Source of the DNA: Romanomermis culicivorax
Lineage: Eukaryota > Nematoda > Enoplea > Mermithida > Mermithidae
Reading direction: 5' to 3'
Length of the DNA stretch: 64,000 bases
NCBI GenBank assembly: GCA_963922205.1
Contig: CAWUHX010000041.1
Span: 806,001 to 870,000 of the forward strand
Part shown: in pieces, positions 37,901 through 45,100 of the stretch
How positions within the stretch are numbered: position 1 is the stretch's first letter
Layout of the letters: every line of letters starts with the position of its first letter
Translations under genes and position numbers: made by a program
Notes under the pieces: generated by a model
The model's input: only the letters and a program-made list of their open reading frames with translations
Databases searched by the model: none
What the model was told of the DNA's origin: nothing

Positions 37901-38907
37901 TTTTTATAAATTAAGGTCTCATAAGGGTGAGGTCCCATATGGCTACTCTGAATTTAGGTATCCTGCGGTCATTCTGAGGTCTACGCATAGCATGGTACAT
38001 GGCTGCTAACGAGCACACATGTTATGCAGCGTTTTTGGAGGTGAAGCCACTCTTTGTCAGTGGATTGCCTAAAATTTTAGATTCGGGGTTTGTGAGTGTA
38101 GAAAAATTCGAGTTTTCTGCCTAAAAAGTTCGAAAACAGAAACGGAAAAAACAGGCGAAGACACGGAAAAAATAACATATCTGACCATCCTTGGTTCAAA
38201 AATGACTGTTTTCTATCAAAAATTGGCATTTTAAAGCTTTTTTCCATCAAAAGGTCCACATTCCATATGATTGGCAAAACTTGAGCGTGTCGCCATATGG
38301 CTAGCCATATGGTGGAAGATTTCTGAGTGGTTCTTATCGCACCCCCACCAATTACATGTATGGCTTTGAGGGACGATAGCACTGCGTAACCTCCAATTAT
38401 ATGTATGACGTAGTACGTAATGTCTTCTACTTTTTTCAGAGAAGAAGCTCTTCTAGCTGCAATTAGTGAGAAAGATGCTCATATAGCGTTGTTAGAGAGC
38501 TCAGCACCTGGCAATAAAACGGGAGAAGAAATTGCCACTCTACGCAAACACAAGGACAAATTGATAAAAAAATTAAAAGAGGAAAATAATAAGCGAATGA
38601 AATTGGTCAACGAACTACAGCAACCTGAATCTTTAGGCGAATATTCGTACGCTGCTGAGTCGTCGAAGGTCATTAAGTCCTCACCTAATGAACAAGTAGT
38701 AAATTATTTTTCTCATCAAAAATCCGCATCCGGCTCAAAAAACATGATATGTATTTTCCAATTTTTTTCTTAAAGAGGCGATCTGGCATTCCCTAGAACT
38801 TTTTACTTGAACTGATGAGTTGTGAAGAATTTTTTTTTATCTGTTCGCACTATTGCTTTTGTATTTTTATTTTTTAGGAAGACGATGCCGAAGGAATATG
38901 GGCTTAA
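7295..38907 (+). CDS. brp: ELKS/ERC/CAST (Bruchpilot-like) active-zone scaffold, 19 coding exons, whole gene
   Basis: ELKS/ERC/CAST proteins are cytoplasmic scaffolds of presynaptic active zones and of exocytic docking sites. They bind RIM, liprin-alpha, Rab6 and calcium channels. Nineteen exons (listed separately) join with matching splice phases into 3648 nt, exactly 1216 codons, giving 1215 residues. Residues 1 to about 400 are Ser/Gln/Asn/Tyr-rich and probably disordered. Residues 436-449 carry [14 protein letters not shown], the family hallmark at the start of the coiled coils. Near-continuous coiled coil follows to about 1180. The last four residues are GIWA, the RIM PDZ ligand kept in vertebrate ERC proteins. 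Fly BRP is longer and, as I recall, has lost this tail. Length lies between vertebrate ERC (about 950-1120) and fly BRP (about 1740). Introns 2, 5, 6 and 17 hold mobile elements, yet the frame is intact. Further alternative exons may exist. Confidence 0.93.
9234..9430 (+). CDS. brp: ELKS exon 2 (residues 210-275)
   Basis: Acceptor tttcacag, donor gtaagt. Joins exon 1 in phase. Ser/Pro/Asn-rich disordered segment. Confidence 0.8.
10099..11138. mobile_element. Foldback-like element with about 185-bp inverted ends (ELKS intron 2)
   Basis: The sequence from about 10099 to 10285 returns as its reverse complement at about 10950-11138. Examples are 'agaaaatgccccgatgggtc', 'ttgcttgaatagttgccaag' and the 'ttcactt...attctttctc' block. 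The outer ends read ttagaaaatgccccgatgg and ccatcggggcattttctaa. No transposase is visible in the 665-bp core, so this is a non-autonomous foldback or MITE-like element. The flanking A/T-rich bases do not define a clear target duplication. Confidence 0.75.
11335..12027. repeat. Tandem array of about 98-bp units
   Basis: About eight diverged units, each starting near 'gtgaccgcattcattgaattcccc' and including 'aaaccccttcctc', 'cacgaaaatacgctt', 'tttacac' and 'ttttttgtgtaaa'. Units begin near 11335, 11432, 11528 (short), 11584, 11683, 11781, 11866 and 11965. One to two inverted units recur at 62.99-63.11 kb beside the same companion sequence. Confidence 0.8.
12028..12500. repeat. Dispersed repeat body, first copy
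   Basis: About 460 bp directly following the tandem array. It contains 'gtgcataatg', 'gcatccccaagatgcttagg', 'tttttggggccccaccgagc', 'acttgcagatagatgcgaaa' and 'ggcgctagggtgggggaggg'. The reverse complement of the same series is found at 62.47-62.98 kb. No ORF. Confidence 0.8.
13589..14883. mobile_element. hAT-type element, 1295 bp, 8-bp target duplication
   Basis: Ends are cagggtttttttgg and its inverted match cctaaaaaaaccctg. It is flanked on both sides by the identical 8-mer tttcggga (13581-13588 and 14884-14891). Ends beginning CAGGG and an 8-bp duplication are the hAT signature. 'ggagcc/ggctcc' and 'ccaat(t/c)gg' motifs recur near both ends as subterminal repeats. No transposase ORF is seen. 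Confidence 0.85.
15833..15880. repeat. Near-perfect hairpin, 19-bp arms
   Basis: Arms gtctaataaacaggttgtt and aacaacctgcttattagac pair with one mismatch around a 10-base loop. The preceding 120 bp contain a two-copy tandem of 'ttgccaaa(g/t)ttttggcctata'. Function unknown. Confidence 0.7.
16599..16755 (+). CDS. brp: ELKS exon 3 (residues 276-328)
   Basis: Acceptor cttttag, donor gtaaca. Follows the 7.2-kb intron 2, which is filled by repeats. Asn/Tyr-rich, no known domain, phases match both sides. Confidence 0.75.
16999..17189 (+). CDS. brp: ELKS exon 4 (residues 328-392)
   Basis: Acceptor ttcttcag. The alternative AG two bases downstream would cause an early stop, which fixes the junction. 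Donor gtaact. Ser/Pro/Gln-rich linker. Confidence 0.75.
17482..17729 (+). CDS. brp: ELKS exon 5 (residues 392-474), start of coiled coil
   Basis: Acceptor atttttag, donor gtaagt. Contains the diagnostic block [18 protein letters not shown] followed by [13 protein letters not shown], nearly identical to the corresponding block of fly BRP and vertebrate ERC. Its 3' junction is followed by a 14,049-bp intron. Confidence 0.95.
17784..18198. mobile_element. hAT-type MITE, 415 bp (copy 1 of 3)
   Basis: Ends cattcatgtaac and ttacatgtatg, with a perfect 8-bp duplication acttgagc on both sides (17776-17783, 18199-18206). It contains the palindromic core ccatatggctagccatatg at 18075. Related copies lie at 37.81-38.36 and 42.37-42.77 kb. 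No coding capacity. It sits just inside ELKS intron 5. Confidence 0.85.
18207..19933. other. Intron 5 sequence, nothing recognised
   Basis: A/T-rich intronic DNA between the MITE and the retrovirus-like element. A minus-strand open stretch of 107 codons near 19.4-19.7 kb has no recognisable domain and I do not call it a gene. Confidence 0.4.
19934..20846 (+). repeat. 5' LTR of the retrovirus-like element
   Basis: Begins TGTAAC, ends GTTACA, and is nearly identical to 28325-29238. A TATA-like tatttaaag lies at about 20535, a plausible U3 promoter. The U3 region overlaps no host exon. Confidence 0.92.
20852..20869 (+). other. Candidate primer-binding site
   Basis: The sequence tggtgaccgtaccctacc starts five bases after the LTR. 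A TGG start right after the LTR is typical of sites complementary to the CCA end of a tRNA. The exact tRNA was not determined. Confidence 0.5.
21091..22872 (+). pseudogene. gag: Gag of the retrovirus-like element, four zinc knuckles, three stops
   Basis: Structural polyprotein starting at ATG 21091, one frame to 22872, about 594 codons. It is broken by TGA 21325, TAA 21559 and TGA 22132, each explainable by one C-to-T change from CGA or CAA. The helical capsid-like part runs to about residue 260, followed by a Gln/Asn-rich linker. Then come knuckles [28 protein letters not shown] (last Cys displaced), [14 protein letters not shown] and [14 protein letters not shown]. Four in a row is more than the usual one or two. 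A Pro-rich tail overlaps the next frame by 388 nt. Gag packages RNA and forms the particle. It is upstream of env, not of protease. Confidence 0.88.
22485..24548 (+). pseudogene. env: Envelope glycoprotein-like gene located between gag and pol
   Basis: The frame opens at 22485 (after TAA 22482) and ends at TGA 24546. It has no ATG before the hydrophobic signal-like segment at about 22830-22900 ([20 protein letters not shown]). Four stops interrupt it (22902, 23121, 23373, 23730), each one transition away from a Gln codon. The ectodomain is Cys-rich with several N-x-S/T sites. A membrane-proximal Gly/Ser/Thr-rich helix region ([20 protein letters not shown]) precedes the transmembrane segment [21 protein letters not shown]. 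That arrangement reminds me of class III fusion proteins (herpesvirus gB, chuvirus glycoproteins), but this is a weak, memory-based resemblance. Role: probable membrane fusion or cell entry protein of the ancestral element. It lies in the same frame as pol. Confidence 0.75.
24549..25200 (+). pseudogene. pro: Retropepsin of the retrovirus-like element
   Basis: Directly follows the env stop in the same frame. The catalytic loop [14 protein letters not shown] (about 24855-24896) is an intact D-T-G-A motif. It is followed by a TGA at 24897, then VLLGKNFL near 25065, the usual second conserved block. It would cleave Gag, Env-linked and Pol precursors. The position after env, rather than after gag, is unusual. 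Confidence 0.85.
25540..26990 (+). pseudogene. pol: Reverse transcriptase and RNase H of the retrovirus-like element
   Basis: RT blocks run in order: [76 protein letters not shown] and [10 protein letters not shown]. The catalytic YxDD box is YLND, with the first Asp changed to Asn (one G-to-A). A frame change near 26165-26230 leads to the thumb ([17 protein letters not shown]) and RNase H ([30 protein letters not shown]), then a TAG at 26797 in place of Trp. Organisation is that of Ty3/gypsy-class Pol. Inactive copy. Confidence 0.93.
27150..28293 (+). pseudogene. pol: Integrase of the retrovirus-like element
   Basis: The HHCC zinc finger reads [15 protein letters not shown] followed by CKTCHPC near 27340. 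The DDE core is readable: VDCMGP (Asp), HCDRGSDF (Asp) and NGEVERCNQ (Glu). The main core frame is open from about 27266 to 28105, then shifts into a C-terminal GPY/F-type module ([17 protein letters not shown]) that ends at TGA 28291. Integrase joins the cDNA to host DNA. The GPY/F module is typical of Ty3/gypsy and many retroviral integrases. Confidence 0.92.
28312..28324 (+). other. Polypurine tract
   Basis: ggaaggagggaaa immediately abuts the 3' LTR, as expected for the plus-strand primer. Confidence 0.85.
28325..29238 (+). repeat. 3' LTR of the retrovirus-like element
   Basis: Nearly identical to 19934-20846, TGTAAC to GTTACA, followed by the GGAT target duplicate at 29239. Confidence 0.92.
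29280..30847. mobile_element. hAT transposon with transposase remnants, 1568 bp
   Basis: Ends tagcgatggaccgatg and catcggtccatcacta are inverted. An identical 8-bp target duplication gtccagac lies at 29272-29279 and 30848-30855. Palindromic 'catcggccgatg' motifs are clustered inside both ends, as subterminal transposase sites often are. Plus-strand remnants in broken frames include [15 protein letters not shown] near 29900, matching the LA-LLDPR-K block of hAT transposases. Inserted 41 bp downstream of the retrovirus-like element. Confidence 0.88.
30856..31778. other. End of ELKS intron 5, nothing recognised
   Basis: No gene, RNA or defined repeat could be supported here. Confidence 0.4.
31779..31912 (+). 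CDS. brp: ELKS exon 6 (residues 475-519)
   Basis: Acceptor ttttgcag, donor gtgagg. Reads [14 protein letters not shown], matching the KQ-x-RQLEEEL block that directly follows exon 5 sequence in fly BRP. No coding exon appears to be missing inside the long intron. Confidence 0.9.
32431..33231. mobile_element. Outer MITE with about 55-bp inverted ends (ELKS intron 6)
   Basis: The right end at about 33170-33231 is the inverse of the left end: gagctaaaaaaggcgaccgg against gagccaaaaaaaggcaaccgg, then gtgctgact, then gaatggatgaagcttt. The left arm is split by an inner element (32464-32752). No coding capacity. Confidence 0.75.
32464..32752. mobile_element. Inner MITE nested in the outer one
   Basis: 289-bp insertion bounded by the direct repeat tgactctcat (32454-32463 and 32753-32762). 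The uninterrupted right arm of the outer element shows the empty site. Ends tagtgtttttttagcggcac and gtgccgcgctaacaaaacata are inverted. Confidence 0.75.
33311..33441 (+). CDS. brp: ELKS exon 7 (residues 519-563)
   Basis: Acceptor gaatag, donor gttaga. Encodes the conserved [20 protein letters not shown] coiled-coil block. Confidence 0.92.
33442..34658. other. ELKS intron 7, nothing recognised
   Basis: A/T-rich intronic DNA without a supported feature. Confidence 0.4.
34659..34798 (+). CDS. brp: ELKS exon 8 (residues 563-609)
   Basis: Acceptor ttttttag, donor gtgata. Coiled coil ([20 protein letters not shown]). Confidence 0.85.
34856..34972 (+). CDS. brp: ELKS exon 9 (residues 610-648)
   Basis: Acceptor ttctag, donor gtgaat, separated from exon 8 by a 57-bp intron. 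Less conserved linker between coiled coils. Confidence 0.8.
35135..35278 (+). CDS. brp: ELKS exon 10 (residues 649-696)
   Basis: Acceptor ttctgtag, donor gtaagg. Coiled coil beginning [20 protein letters not shown]. Confidence 0.85.
35335..35502 (+). CDS. brp: ELKS exon 11 (residues 697-752)
   Basis: Acceptor caattag, donor gtacat. Contains [18 protein letters not shown], equivalent to the KESLCAKEEHYNMLQTDV block of the family. Confidence 0.9.
35568..35735 (+). CDS. brp: ELKS exon 12 (residues 753-808)
   Basis: Acceptor attctag, donor gtatgt. Contains [12 protein letters not shown], matching IKDRKISVLQRKIENLE of the family. Confidence 0.9.
35924..36028 (+). CDS. brp: ELKS exon 13 (residues 809-843)
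   Basis: Acceptor tgtttag, donor gttcgt. Encodes [19 protein letters not shown], the equivalent of LLKEKDNQVDMARARL. Confidence 0.9.
36094..36264 (+). CDS. brp: ELKS exon 14 (residues 844-900), GC donor
   Basis: Acceptor tctttag. The exon ends at cag followed by gcaagt, so the next intron is of the minor GC-AG kind. Coiled coil rich in [14 protein letters not shown]. Confidence 0.88.
36574..36818 (+). CDS. brp: ELKS exon 15 (residues 901-982)
   Basis: Acceptor tttttag, donor gtatca. Long helical block ending [14 protein letters not shown]. Confidence 0.85.
36916..37039 (+). CDS. brp: ELKS exon 16 (residues 982-1023)
   Basis: Acceptor atttttag, donor gtaatt. Non-coiled linker with a Ser/Thr-rich stretch, DRRKGD and YNKRGSG. 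Confidence 0.75.
37516..37808 (+). CDS. brp: ELKS exon 17 (residues 1024-1121)
   Basis: Donor gtaagg. The acceptor is an unusual GAG (ttcttgag), chosen because it keeps the frame and sits after a pyrimidine tract. Strong coiled coil ([20 protein letters not shown]). The acceptor is the least certain junction in the gene. Confidence 0.8.
37810..38362. mobile_element. Diverged hAT-type MITE (copy 2 of 3, ELKS intron 17)
   Basis: The right end ttacatgtatg and a perfect 20-bp palindrome ccatatggctagccatatgg at 38293-38312 match the copies at 17.8 and 42.4 kb. The left end is too diverged to place exactly. Confidence 0.55.
38440..38695 (+). CDS. brp: ELKS exon 18 (residues 1121-1206)
   Basis: Acceptor tttttcag, donor gtagta. 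Encodes [19 protein letters not shown], one of the most conserved blocks of the ELKS family, within the C-terminal coiled coil. Confidence 0.93.
38878..38907 (+). CDS. brp: ELKS exon 19, C-terminal GIWA and stop
   Basis: Acceptor ttttttag. Reads EDDAEGIWA and then TAA. The acidic stretch followed by GIWA is the RIM PDZ-binding tail of ERC/ELKS proteins. Confidence 0.92.
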   Translation, partial: EDDAEGIWA

Positions 38908-39440
38908 AACTTAATTATAGTCTGAGTTTGCCTTTGAGAACGCTTCGAATCTACCTGTCGCTAAATGGAAAATTTTCCTTGTTTTATTCGAATCGATAAT
39001 TAGATACATGTGCCAGTGATTTTGCTTTATCTTTCATTTCGTACCTTTCATAGACGTTAGAAATTTGAACAAAAATCACATCGAATAATGTAGTCGGTGC
39101 TGTTTATTTTCTGTGTCATCGAAGTTTTCGGAATTTGTCCTGTCGTTATATGCATTCCTGTTTAGTCCTTTCTTGAATTTCGTGATTTGATTCTAGTCAT
39201 TCAAAATTTCTTTCGTACTAGTTTTTTGTACATATTCTTTTTATGCAAATTTCCGCTAGATGTTGTGTCCGCGCTTCGTTTGTATAACTCCGATGTTGTA
39301 TTTAATCTTTGTGCGTGTTTTCATTTTGTTTTATTTATGTTATGTGTAAGGTTAAATTGCGCTGTGCGGTTTTTTGTTTTTTACCTTGTTTCCTTTTTAG
39401 TTTTGTGCATTTTAAACCTAACAATAAAATTTTATTCAGA
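38908..39440 (+). other. Probable ELKS 3' untranslated region
   Basis: T-rich sequence without a convincing ORF, running from the ELKS stop to the aataaa at 39423. Confidence 0.5.
39423..39428 (+). terminator. Candidate polyadenylation signal AATAAA of ELKS
   Basis: Canonical hexamer about 515 bp after the stop codon, followed by T/GT-rich sequence. It is a good candidate, but not the only possible poly(A) site. Confidence 0.5.
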
Positions 39441-39935
39441 CTTTAATTAATGTCGACAATTGTTCCCTGTAACCCAGTTTTTTAATTATTGGCTTGTGAT
39501 ATGAAATGCGAGTTTGGTGTCTGAAAGATTTTGACCTATGCCCCGAATGATGAATAAAATTCCCGTTTCCCCGAACTATGCATCAGTTTCCGTTTCCCGG
39601 AATATTAGGGATAGATCTGGATCTAGAAACCTGCAATCGTCGGATCAGATACGGATCCTAAAGGTTTCACCTCTGTTCAGCGACTCAAATAGCGAGACTA
39701 AAAACAGCAAAGTCTCTCAATAGCAATTCTCAAAACAGCTAAGTCTCAGAACAGATTCTCAAAATAGCAACTTCTAAAGAGGTTATCTTTAGAATGAAAA
39801 AATTGTGATTGGGCGGGCTAAACGTTTCGGCGCATGGCCCAATTGATCCTTCATTTTGATTTCGGTGGATGCTGGTTGTTCACACATTTTGGCATCAATT
39901 GCTAGAAGCCGGTTTCATCAAAGAAATTTAACCTC

Positions 39936-40048
39936 CTAAGCTGCAGCTTAAGCTGTAGCTTAACTCTATATGTTATACCATTGCCGTTGAGCTGTAGCTC
40001 AGCTGCCTTAATGAGTTAAGCTACAGCTTAACGACAATAGTACAACAT
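39936..40048. repeat. Complex palindrome built from AGCTGTAGCT/TTAAGCT motifs
   Basis: ttaagctgtagcttaac pairs with gttaagctacagcttaa. A second, longer pairing joins atatgttataccattgccgt with the inverse of acgacaatagtacaacatat. The structure ends at the start of the adjoining LTR at 40050. No coding content. Confidence 0.6.
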
Positions 40049-40049
40049 A

Positions 40050-40609
40050 TGTTGGGTATGGACACAGACTATCTCATGGTTGTGTAAATTAGCCAAAGTC
40101 GAAGCAAATGGTGTCCACACCGATCTTCATAGATGATGTGCATAAAAGGCCCGTGTGTCTATGTTTTTGGTCATTGTGTTTGTGTATTTTATTAAAAGAA
40201 AAAATCGGCGGCCAGAGCGGCCATTTTAAAATTATTATTGATTTTTTTATTTGTGGAGTTCGATCGCCCAAATACAATGTCGTTCGCCTCGACATTATTT
40301 GATATTCTCGCAGCAGAGAGAATGCAGGTTAGGACCTGTATTTCTGGATTACCACCCTGCGTGCAAGTCTACATTTACAACTCAATTCTTGGCCTTGCCC
40401 ATTGGTTGGAAGTTACCTGAGCTCAGAGAGTTATCAACACCACCTGCAGTTCTTTGCAACTAAAGCAGTTGATCATTTGTTGAGATTGGGATTGACCGAA
40501 CTGTTGCACACTATTTCTACCTACGGTTTTGGCCTGATTAGGTGAATTAGTGAGTAGCTGATCAGGTCCTTTCATTCTCTTTATTTCTAACATAAGTCCC
40601 ATTTCAACA
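40050..40609 (+). repeat. 5' LTR of copy A
   Basis: Begins TGTTGGG, ends TTTCAACA. It shares tatggacacagactatc, cgatc/gttcatagatg, tgcataaaaggc and the ggttttggcctgattaggtg block with the LTRs at 46.0-46.6 and 59.3-59.86 kb, which are inverted relative to it. A leader with tggtggcttctgac follows. Confidence 0.75.
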
Positions 40610-40636
40610 AGTGGTGGCTTCTGACAACTCAGAGTA

Positions 40637-43340
40637 ATGGAAAATCAGCAGCAAACTCGAGGAGTCAAAAAACTAAAAAGTTTTTATAGAGAATTAGGAG
40701 GACTAAAAATGAGTAAAGACAACCAGAGTGTCCATGATGTGGAAAAGCTTATTGTCCTGACATTGGCCGAAAGTTCAGCTGAAGAGGATAATGACTCAGA
40801 TCACATGCCTTTATCTGTGGAAAGTGAGGGCCAAATACCTATGACCTCGATGGCTGATGAGAGGGAAGTTGATGATGCAATATTATGGGCAAATCAAGAA
40901 TAATTACTTGAGAAACCATCATTGATTAACCTCCCGAAGAGAGATGGCTTAGTACAACCAACTATTATGGGACTGGTGCATCCTATCCCGAAGATGAACA
41001 TTCTAGTTATGAATCAACATCAGCACCAGCCAATGAATAAACCCCTGCAATTATTCCATACCTACCATTGATTATATTGGGATAATGAGCAGGAAGATCA
41101 CCAGGAAAATCCTTGTAAGAGCTTGATAGACGAAAAACTGGACCAGATAATGGGCAGGTTAGAGGTATATGATAGTATCTTTGCCAACATTGCTAATAAT
41201 GGTTCACAGAAAGCCAGTAGGGCAAATGAACCGAGGCAAAGCAATGCTGACTGTATGGAACAAAATGGCGCATTAAATTCTGAGCAATCTCAGGAAAGGT
41301 TGGTGTGGCAAAATGATGGTATCACTCTTCAGAATGACTTTAGGCAGAAAGACCAAAAGTCAAGTCTAGGTCCTAACGAGCAATATATGCCTCATTTTCC
41401 CACAAACTCAAAAGTGGAGCAGAGAGTGAGTAGTTGTGGTTTTGATGAAAGTGTAAAAACCCAAGTCTTATAAATCAAACTATGTAAGAACAAAGCAGTT
41501 GTATTAGGAAAGAGAACCCGAATGTCCAGTAGCAGGTTATGCCTACAATGATTCCGATTGACCGGGCTTTATGAGATAATCTGGTTCAAGTAAGCTCAAC
41601 TGTCTATGACATGGAAAGAGCTATCAAACCCAAATTACTGCAGTCAGATATGCCAAGTAGACAGGTTCTTGCTTCCCTAGTGCAGCTAGAAGATGAGTCT
41701 CGAAAGAATACTCCCAATGAAGTCAAACTAAAACCGTTAACCTGATTGTCAAGGGATTTGCCAAAAGAATTGGCTGAAGATTTAACAACATATAGAGAAG
41801 CCTGCAACAAAACTTTGAACTATTGTGCTCTAGATTGCAACTGGATATGCTCAAAAGCTGTATATCAAACAAGAACCAGATAAAACAGCAACCATATTTT
41901 AAAGAGAGTTAGAGAACATGTGAATCTTGTTTACCAGAGTGAATCAAAAGAGTTCAAGAATAAAGTGATCATTGAAACTTTTTTCTACAGAAGTTCTTTA
42001 ACTTATTTATTAGAATTGTAGAAAGACATTGCAAAATTCAAAAATTGGTATGATCTTTTGCAAGCAGTCTATGAGATAGAGTTAAAGTACAGAAATGCTA
42101 TTAGAACATTTGGGCCAAGAGAGCAGCCCATGATGATAAACAGTGCACAAGCAGAGACTGTTAAAGAGTAGGAAGCCGATGTGAATGTAATCCAAAGACC
42201 TTATGAAAGCACCCAAAGGCACAATAAGGACTTCAGAAGACCAAACACAGAAAGGCAAACTCCAATACAATCCTCACAAAATCAGTTGATGGATATAGCT
42301 GATGAGGAAGTACTTGAATTACCTCTGCAACAGGCCATAATGCCTCAGCAACAGCCTGTTGAGCACATACATGTAACAGAGCCCTGAGGTTGTGGGGGTC
42401 CGACGACTTTTCTGGGGTCACGGATCAGATATTCCCAAAATTTTTGGGGGAGGAGCCTCTCAAGGAAAAAAATCAATTTTTTTCATGAGTAAAGTCAAAA
42501 AATTTTTTCAAAAAATAGTAATTTTTTTGTAAAAAGACTGAAAAAATGTAATCATTCACATTTCAGACCATTTTTTGTTCAAAAATTGACATTTTTCATC
42601 AAAAAATTAATATTTTTCACTATTTTTCCAACCAAAAGTATGGTGGTTCTAGGGCTACCATATGGCTAGCCATAGGATTGGAAAATTCTGGGGTGGAGCA
42701 GTCACCCAATGCCTAGTCATGTGGTCAACAATTTCAGGGGGTTCCCATGGCACTTCCCCCCAATTACATGTATGGTTGAGGAGCCAAAAAAAGACTCACT
42801 CATGATAGCTTTATCTAAAGAGTTTATCGAGATGGCACAATGTTATGTAGAAATTAGGAACTCAGCAAAAGCCCAAGAAGCCATAACTGTTTTAACTCAG
42901 AAAGTTGATAAAGTGAAAACTTGAAGTCAAAAAGAGGTTCAGCAGTAAAAAAGGTGTGCTTACCATGAAAATAACATCTACAACATGACTGATTGTAGGA
43001 CCCTAAATTACTATAAGGGCCTGCAAAATCATAGAAGGGGTTCTGGGAGAGGAAATCCTAGAGAAAATTTTGGAAATTTCTGAGGTAATTTCAGAGGAAA
43101 TTATGGTGACAATATATGGTAATGAAGGCAAAAGGGGAGCTTATCAAGTTTCATATCCCAAGGATGAGGCAGAAAGTCTGCAAGAATATTTCAAATTCTA
43201 TGAATACTCTAGGTTGAACAAGCTCAGGGAGCAGATGATGTTGCTAGAAGCTTCCACCCAGCTGATGTTACCAGGACCTAATGTGATGGACCAAAAACCA
43301 ATAATCTCAAGTTCCAGTACTCCAATTATGCTGTAAAAGG
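40637..43340 (+). pseudogene. Gag of copy A, interrupted by a MITE
   Basis: Broken open segments (from MENQQQTRGVKK onward) match the copy B Gag: KLIVLTLAESSAEEDN, QNDGITLQNDFRQKDQKSSL and VNVIQRPYESTQRHNKDF. The knuckle near 42955-43000 reads CAYHENNIYNMTDC, the C-x2-H-x4-H-x4-C variant with the second His changed to Tyr. The RGG-type region is partly kept. Many stops. Confidence 0.75.
42366..42774. mobile_element. hAT-type MITE inserted in gag of copy A (copy 3 of 3)
   Basis: Ends catacatgtaa and ttacatgtatg. Flanks gttgagca (42358) and gttgagga (42775) form an 8-bp target duplication with one mismatch. The uninterrupted Gag of copy B near 57.64 kb is the matching empty site. The shortened core palindrome is ccatatggctagccat. 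Confidence 0.85.
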
Positions 43341-43555
43341 TAGTTAATCAGTCGCAAGCCTCAGGGCAGACTGATCAACTTTGGATTAGTGGTGTCAATA
43401 GTGTACAGAAAGAACTGATGGTGGAGATGAAACTTTGTCATCTACACAATTGTGCTATGGAAAAGGAGGAGAATGTGCCAGAGTTAGAATGCTGTGCTGA
43501 GTATGGCAGAAAAGTGACTTTAGAGGAACTGGAAATGTTAGCCTGATACCCTAGA

Positions 43556-44473
43556 ATGCAACCATTTCACATTAGGGTAACTGTGTGTTTCACAACTTCA
43601 AAGGTACCGATTGATATGGAAGCTCAGTGTTTGGTTATGTCAGAGTATTTCTTGAAAAAATCACTTGGACAGGTGTATACGGCATACCCTAAGATCCTGG
43701 AAGTCACTGTTGCCAATGGTAAAGTAGTGAGTGCACATGGTTACATTGAATTTCTAATGGATTTTGATTATGGACGTTTTCCAGTCAAGGTTATCATTAT
43801 ACCAGGGTTGGCAGGGGATTTGATTTTGGGAACAGACTTCCTAGGACATCTGGAAGTCAATACGGTAATAGATTTTGGAAAAGGTTTAATGACAATGATG
43901 GGTGTAAAGAAGAGTATTGATTTGTTAGCATCTGATCAGAAAGCTAGGATGCATAATCAGATGATAGCATTATCAAGTGAACAAAAACCTATGGAAGAGG
44001 ACAAAAGTTGGCCAATTCAGCAGCTGGAAGATGTAGTTCCTGTAGTAGTGTGTAATAGAATTTACATTCTACATGGAATGGATCAACTAGTGAAAGATAG
44101 ATTGTGGAATAAATCCTCAATTAATGGAATAAATGGAATCATCATTGAAGTGGATGATTCAGAAACAAGATTCATAATAGATGATACTATAGTTGATGGC
44201 TCAAAGGGAGACTTTATATTGATGATCTTGAATAATACAGGTGCAGGATGCCTGATAGAATCTAATCAAGATCTTGGCTACTATAACTCTGTATTTAGAC
44301 AAAAGTCAAGTGTGTCAGTTTTACAAGCGAAAAGCTATGGAGTAAATAGCCTCGAGGATGTTTTAGATGCCAATGAATCAAAATTCAGTGGGATTGTGTT
44401 TCTGGTAGCATTGTATAAAATGACCTCCAAAGCTACAATATCAGAGGAACAGAAAGAGATGGCAATATGTTAA
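43556..44473 (+). pseudogene. Retropepsin and linker of copy A
   Basis: 305 open codons. The protease loop VPIDMEAQCLVM keeps Asp but not the following T/S-G. LILGTDFLGHLEVNTVIDFG is the conserved second block. About 180 residues of linker to RT follow, matching copy B. Confidence 0.8.
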
Positions 44474-44550
44474 CTCATGATTGAAATATAGGTATGTATT
44501 TAGCCTACCTCATGATCTTCTGACAATAACTCGACATATAACTTTCAAAA

Positions 44551-45100
44551 TTGACACAGGTGATGCTAGTCCTGTGGGGAAGTATTACTACAGAGCTGCT
44601 ATTGAACATAGATAAGGGAGTCATAGAGCCATCCAGATTGCCTTGGGTGGCACCATTACTCCTAGTAGGGAAGAAAGATGGGTTGCTCAGGCCGGTTGTG
44701 GATTTTAGAGGCTTGAATGAGGTAATGAAAGACCATCAATATCCAATACCAAGAATGGATGATTCTCTGGACTGCCCTTTGAGAGCGAAGTTTTATATGA
44801 CTTTTGACCTCAAGTCTGGCTATGGGCAAGTGCCAATGGAAGGCAGTAAGAGAAGGACTGCTTTCTTATGCCAAGAAGAGTTGTTTCAGTTCAAAGTAAT
44901 GCCTTTTGGACTGAAAAATGCACCAACTGAGTTCGAGAGGATGATGGAAAGAATCCTATATCCTCATGTGTGGAAGATGTCGAGTATATATATATATGAT
45001 CTTATATTATTTTCAAATATGTTGGCGAAACATGTAAAGAGTCATAGATTCTCTGAGATAGGCCAAGCTTACACTTAAACCAGAAAAATGTGAGTTCCTT
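44551..45100 (+). pseudogene. Reverse transcriptase of copy A
   Basis: Blocks LPWVAPLLLVGKKDG, PVVDFRGLNEVM, IPRMDDSL, FDLKSGYGQVPM and MPFGLKNAPTEFERMM are present. The catalytic box is IYIYDLILF, where YIDD is expected, so it is inactive. Confidence 0.85.

Noticed and set aside
39538..39723. 61-codon ORF after the ELKS 3' end (MPRMMNKIPVSPNY)
   Set aside because: Short, Ser/Asn-rich, no splice partner or similarity.
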